From Blasia pusilla (Eukaryota; Marchantiophyta; Marchantiopsida; Blasiales), in NCBI GenBank assembly GCA_050084515.1, contig CM114272.1, positions 10,540,001 to 10,604,000 on the forward strand: a DNA stretch of 64,000 nt. Reading direction: 5' to 3'. The position numbers were made by a program, and so were the translations under genes. Positions 60,745 to 64,000 of this stretch are shown here, piece by piece; the first letter of the stretch is position 1; each line of letters starts with the position of its first letter. Below the pieces are notes generated by a model, which ran no database searches, was not told the origin of the DNA, and was given only the letters and a program-made list of their open reading frames with translations.

Positions 60745-60753
60745 TAATTTATA
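60745..60753 (-). promoter_or_regulatory. TATA box of the transposase gene
   Basis: Minus strand TATAAATTA, about 50 bases before the ATG at 60695, with the same flanks as the box at 1917-1925. Confidence 0.65.
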
Positions 60754-60844
60754 GTGAATAGGAACTCAGATTCTCCTGACAAAATTTGACTGACAAGATG
60801 AAGTTTGGTAGGTGAAATTGTCTGACAATGGATTCAATTATGTT

Positions 60845-61816
60845 GCAACCTGTCGGAGTCAGGTGGGTTACAGGATTTGGGAAGCAGAGACGTGCGTTGC
60901 GAAGCACACTTCATTTTATTGGAACCCGTCGGAGTCCATTGGGTAGGTACCCCCTTCTTGCCGATCGAAGATCTTTTGAGGCGATTTTGCTAGCATCAAA
61001 CACAAGATATCGCTTGTTTTTGCGGGATTTTCCAACTCAGGGTACATCTTGTGACCCGTCGGATTGCAATGGGTTTCCTCGGAACAATACGTTGTCGCAT
61101 TGTTTCCCGAGGGATAGGAAAGTGTGCAACCTGTCGATAACCGACGGGTTGCCCTGGTAACTCAACTATTAACCCAAGCTAAGCGAAGCCTGCAAGTCGT
61201 TGGCTTCAGACGGGTTGCATACTTCTGCCTTACCTTGTAGCGCAAACATGAACGAAGCTGGCAACCCGTCGCTCTCCGACAAGTTGTGCGGGTACTGCGC
61301 CTTCTTGTCCGAAGACGGCGGAGGCGCGCAACCCGTCGGCATTAGACGGGTTGCCCAATTATCTCACGGTGTAACACTTATATGAAGGAAGCGTGCAAAC
61401 CATCTGTTTCCGACGAGTTCCGCGGGTGCCGCACCTTCTTGCCCAAAGACGGCGAGGCGTGCAACCCGTCGCCCTCAGACGGGTTGCGCAAGGGCCTCGC
61501 CTTGTTTCGCTTACATGAAGGAAGCGTGCAACCTGTTGGCCTCCGACAAGTTTCGCGGGAAGCCCGCGTTGTCCTCCCTTAACGAGGGAAGCGTGCAACC
61601 CAATGATCTCCGACAGGTTGCGCGGGTACCTCGCGTTCTTGTCCAAAGACGGCGGAGGTGCCTAGCCTGTCGGTCTCCGACGGGTTGCTCGCGCACCTCG
61701 CGTTCTCATCCCAGCATGACAGAGGTGCGCAACCTGTCAGACTCTGACGGGTTGCCACGAGGAAGGATGCCTTGAACCCTCGGGAAGCCTGCAACCCGTC
61801 GAAGCCGTCGGGTTGT
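60845..61816. repeat. Palindrome array 2, in the divergent promoter
   Basis: About 14 copies. Three diverged ones start at 60845, 60921 and 61051. A regular run follows at 61126, 61192, 61261, 61328, 61395, 61461, 61528, 61595, 61661, 61729 and 61791, a period of 66-67 bp for most steps. Arms are GCAACCCGTCGG and CCGACGGGTTGC around a variable 3-base centre. The roughly 40-bp spacers also resemble each other (CGCGTTCTTGTCCAAAGACGG). It lies between the two genes transcribed away from each other. Short open frames through the array are artefacts of the period. Confidence 0.9.
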
Positions 61817-61905
61817 TTTTTTTCACGTCCACACTTCCGTAACGGCCGGCACGTCGCCGTCGAAAGGACGATGCGACCCAATGGTCAGCCCAACGACTCG
61901 AAAAG

Positions 61906-61914
61906 TATAAATAG
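61906..61914 (+). promoter_or_regulatory. TATA box of the coiled-coil gene
   Basis: TATAAATAG lies about 90 bp after the end of array 2 and about 240 bp before the ATG at 62153. Upstream of it the long open frame from 61772 would be untranscribed, which decides against that start. Confidence 0.65.
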
Positions 61915-62152
61915 GGGAGAAATCGCCCATTTCTGGTTTTTCATTTCGCGATCTCCATTGCTCTCCCGTGCAGCTGCTGACCAGATACCAAGGGGCGCTT
62001 TACACGGCGACTCATCGCGAGACGATTTGAGCTACCCATCAAGGCGACTCATCAAGCGATTCATCATCGTGCACATAGGTGGAAGCATTTCGGGAAAAGT
62101 GACAAGGAAAAAATCTCAAGCAAACAAGTCTGGGAGCTTCACTCCCAAGTCC

Positions 62153-63283
62153 ATGAGGACTCCTGCGTCACCATCTCCAGGGCCTCGTTTGGCCAATGAG
62201 ATAAGGCAACAAGAAATCGAGGAGCGGGAAAGGGAAGTGGAGATGCACAAGCAGGAGCTTCTTGCAAAACGTGTACAGAAGGCGCTCGATAAACATAACG
62301 CAGAGGCTGAGGCGTTGCAGGCCTTGAAGAAAATGGTCGCCGACGAAAAGCGAGAAAAGAAGCGTATGGACGCGTTGGTGAGGAGAGCAAAATTGGCTAA
62401 AGCTCGGAGGGAAAAAGCAATAGCCATTGAAGAAAGCCCTGCCCGTCTAACCGAAAGTGTTGAGATGCGGGAAATGTCCCCGATGAAGTCCGGGGACACA
62501 ATCAATATAGCGGAAACGGCCGAAGTTCAAGTCACGGACGATGAGGTCATAAGGACCGCCAGCGTGGAGATGGTGGACATCGGTGAAGAAGCAGGAGAGC
62601 GGTCATCCTCGTCTCTAAGCCCGACGGAAGAAATCGACCTCTATCGGATCAACGAGTTTCCAGTGGACTTGCTAGCTGCTGTCTTAGAGCAGTTGGCTGG
62701 CCAAGACACCGACCCAATCTTCGAGCGGGTAAGAGAGAATCTGTGTTTTTCGAATTAGGTGAAGGTCCATGCTGCAATTTATTAGCAATTCAGTGTAGCT
62801 TATTGATCTTGTCCCCGTTGTGATAGGTGGTAAAGCAGATGGCACTAATGGAGGGCCACAACGCCCCGAGAATTCCACTGTGCCCATTGCGGACAATGGA
62901 GTACGTCCGCAAAATTCAGTCTGAGGAGGATATTGTGAAGCTCAAACAATCGGCGGCGACAACTTCTCTCCGTTCTATGTTCAGCCTTACGATGACCATG
63001 GAACTCAAGCGCTGGTTACGGAGGTGGACTTGGAATCGCTTGACACATTCTAGAGGATGAGAGATCAGGAATTCAGAAGGCAAGTAGAGGGGACGGAATT
63101 CAGCTAGATGAGGAACCTGTATTTCTTCATCTGGGATGGAAATCACAGGTTCATGGCATGGACAAAGTTTGCAGAGGAGCGCCCAAACTCCTTGGAGGCA
63201 CATTTTTGCGTGAAGGCAGTGGTGCTTCATCCATACCCTCATCACGTGGCGACGGTGGAGATGGCCATGCATGCCATGAACAC
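62153..63283 (+). pseudogene. Coiled-coil protein with DGNHR motif, second gene of the transposon
   Basis: Exon 1 62153-62728 encodes 192 residues: a basic start (MRTPASPSPGPRLANEI), then a K/E/A-rich coiled coil (about residues 15-105), then an acidic region. A donor follows at 62729 and an acceptor before 62827. Exon 2 starts VVKQMALMEG and is open, but from about 62946 the conserved-looking sequence moves to another frame (GGDNFSPFYVQPYDDHG), with two TAG stops before NLYFFIWDGNHRFMAW (DGNHR at 63135-63149). The DGxHRxxA-like motif recalls ParB/sulfiredoxin-type nucleotide-binding folds; this is inference. A good donor (GTAAGT) occurs at 63284, and array 3 follows. Start 62153 was chosen because it is the first in-frame ATG after the TATA box. 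The partner protein of the transposase is plausible; function is unknown. The gene is damaged. Confidence 0.55.
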
Positions 63284-63300
63284 GTAAGTTTCTTCTTGCT

Positions 63301-63988
63301 GCTAACCGTCGGACTCCGACAAGTTGTTTGAGTCGCCACTATTTTTGGGATGTTTTTGGCAGAAAGAAACTCGTCGGACTCCAACGAGTTGCTCGATTGA
63401 TCAATGGTATAAGATTTTTTTGGCCGAAAGCAACTCGTCGGAGTCCGACGAGTTGTTCGACTAACCAGAGGTTTAGGATGTTTTTGGCCCAAAGCAACTC
63501 ATCGGAGTCCGACGAGTTGTTCGACTGACCACAGGTTTAGGATGTTTTTGGCCCAAAGAAACTCATCGGAGTCCGACAAGTTGCTCGACTCGCCGTATTT
63601 TTTGGATGTTTTTTGAAGAAAGGAACTCGTCGGAGTCCGACGGGTTGCTTGACTCGCAGCTGTTTTTGGAGGTTTTTTGATGTTTTTGGCTGAAAGCAAC
63701 TTGTCAGAGTCCGACGAGTAGTTGACAGACCACAGGCTTAGGATGTTTTTGGCCCAAATCAACTCGTCAGAGTTCCGACAAGTTGCTCCACTGGCTGCAT
63801 GCTTTGGATATAATTTGAAGAAAGCAACTCGTCGAAGTCCGACGAGTTGCTCGACTCGCCGCATTTTTTGGATGTTTTTTGAAGAAAGCAACTCGTCGGA
63901 GTCCGACGGGTTGCTTGACTCAAAGCTATTTTTGGAGGTTTTTTGATGGTTTTGGTCGGAAGCAACTCGTCGGAGTCCGATAGGTTGC
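63301..63988. repeat. Palindrome array 3, 11 copies, period about 64 bp
   Basis: Copies start at 63301, 63366, 63430, 63494, 63558, 63622, 63696, 63759, 63824, 63888 and 63962. Arms are GCAACTCGTCGG and CCGACGAGTTGC with a 3-base centre, mostly AGT. Spacers of about 37 bp contain TTTTTGGATGTTTTT and are similar to each other. Two steps are 74 bp. It lies after a donor site at 63284 and reaches the window edge, so it may continue. Confidence 0.93.
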
Positions 63989-64000
63989 ATTCGGAAGTTG

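Noticed and set aside
61772-62152. Upstream start of the coiled-coil gene
   Set aside because: It begins inside the palindrome array and upstream of the TATA box at 61906, so it should not be transcribed.
63301-63988. CRISPR-like repeat and spacer pattern
   Set aside because: Repeat length and spacing look CRISPR-like, but the spacers are similar to each other, the window is a plant-type nuclear genome and there are no cas genes.

Overview
The window looks like transposon-rich nuclear DNA from a land plant or a close relative. Support: one spliced plant-type cyclic-nucleotide-gated channel gene with GT..AG introns, a short (CCTAAAC)n telomere-type tract near 42.4 kb, Helitrons, Ty1/Copia and Ty3/Gypsy elements, hAT and Mu-like DNA transposons, and long (TC)n and (AC)n microsatellites. 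The LINEs do not look like ordinary flowering-plant L1 elements, and one Gypsy family carries a DNA methyltransferase. I therefore lean towards a bryophyte, lycophyte or streptophyte alga, but the sequence alone does not fix the species. No bacterial-style gene, rRNA gene or tRNA gene was recognised.

Layout. 0-4.4 kb: an LTR piece, a decayed divergent gene pair of a Mu-like transposon, then the 3' end and LTR of a Gypsy element. 4.4-16 kb: mostly AT-rich sequence without recognisable genes, with small Helitrons. 16.36-20.5 kb: the only gene that looks intact, a seven-exon CNGC2/4-type channel of 706 residues. 21.5-27.4 kb: an LTR broken by a LINE, three small Helitrons, a decayed TPD1-like secreted-protein gene and a Copia fragment. 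27.4-36 kb: a nearly complete minus-strand Gypsy element in the order gag, protease, DNA methyltransferase, reverse transcriptase, RNase H, integrase, PHD finger, LTR. 36-45.6 kb: hAT remnants, a GC-rich minisatellite, Copia pieces, a perfect 35-bp-arm hairpin and a transposase-like remnant. 45.6-49.8 kb: two LINEs, one bounded on both sides by (TC)n. 49.8-53.4 kb: two more fragments of the Gypsy family. 53.4-64 kb: a large Mu-like transposon with two divergent genes, a tandem plus inverted duplication of its 3' end, and three arrays of a 27-bp palindrome.

Most interesting signals. (1) The Gypsy family encodes both a DNMT3/DRM-type cytosine methyltransferase between protease and reverse transcriptase and a canonical PHD finger after integrase, so it carries both a writer and a reader of chromatin marks. 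The methyltransferase catalytic motif in this copy is destroyed by changes that all look like C-to-T transitions. (2) A 27-bp palindrome is repeated with a 64-67 bp period in the shared promoter and in introns of the Mu-like transposon. A single diverged copy sits at the same place in the second, decayed transposon copy at the left edge. Nearly all the coding sequence is transposon-derived and broken; the CNGC gene is the clear host exception.
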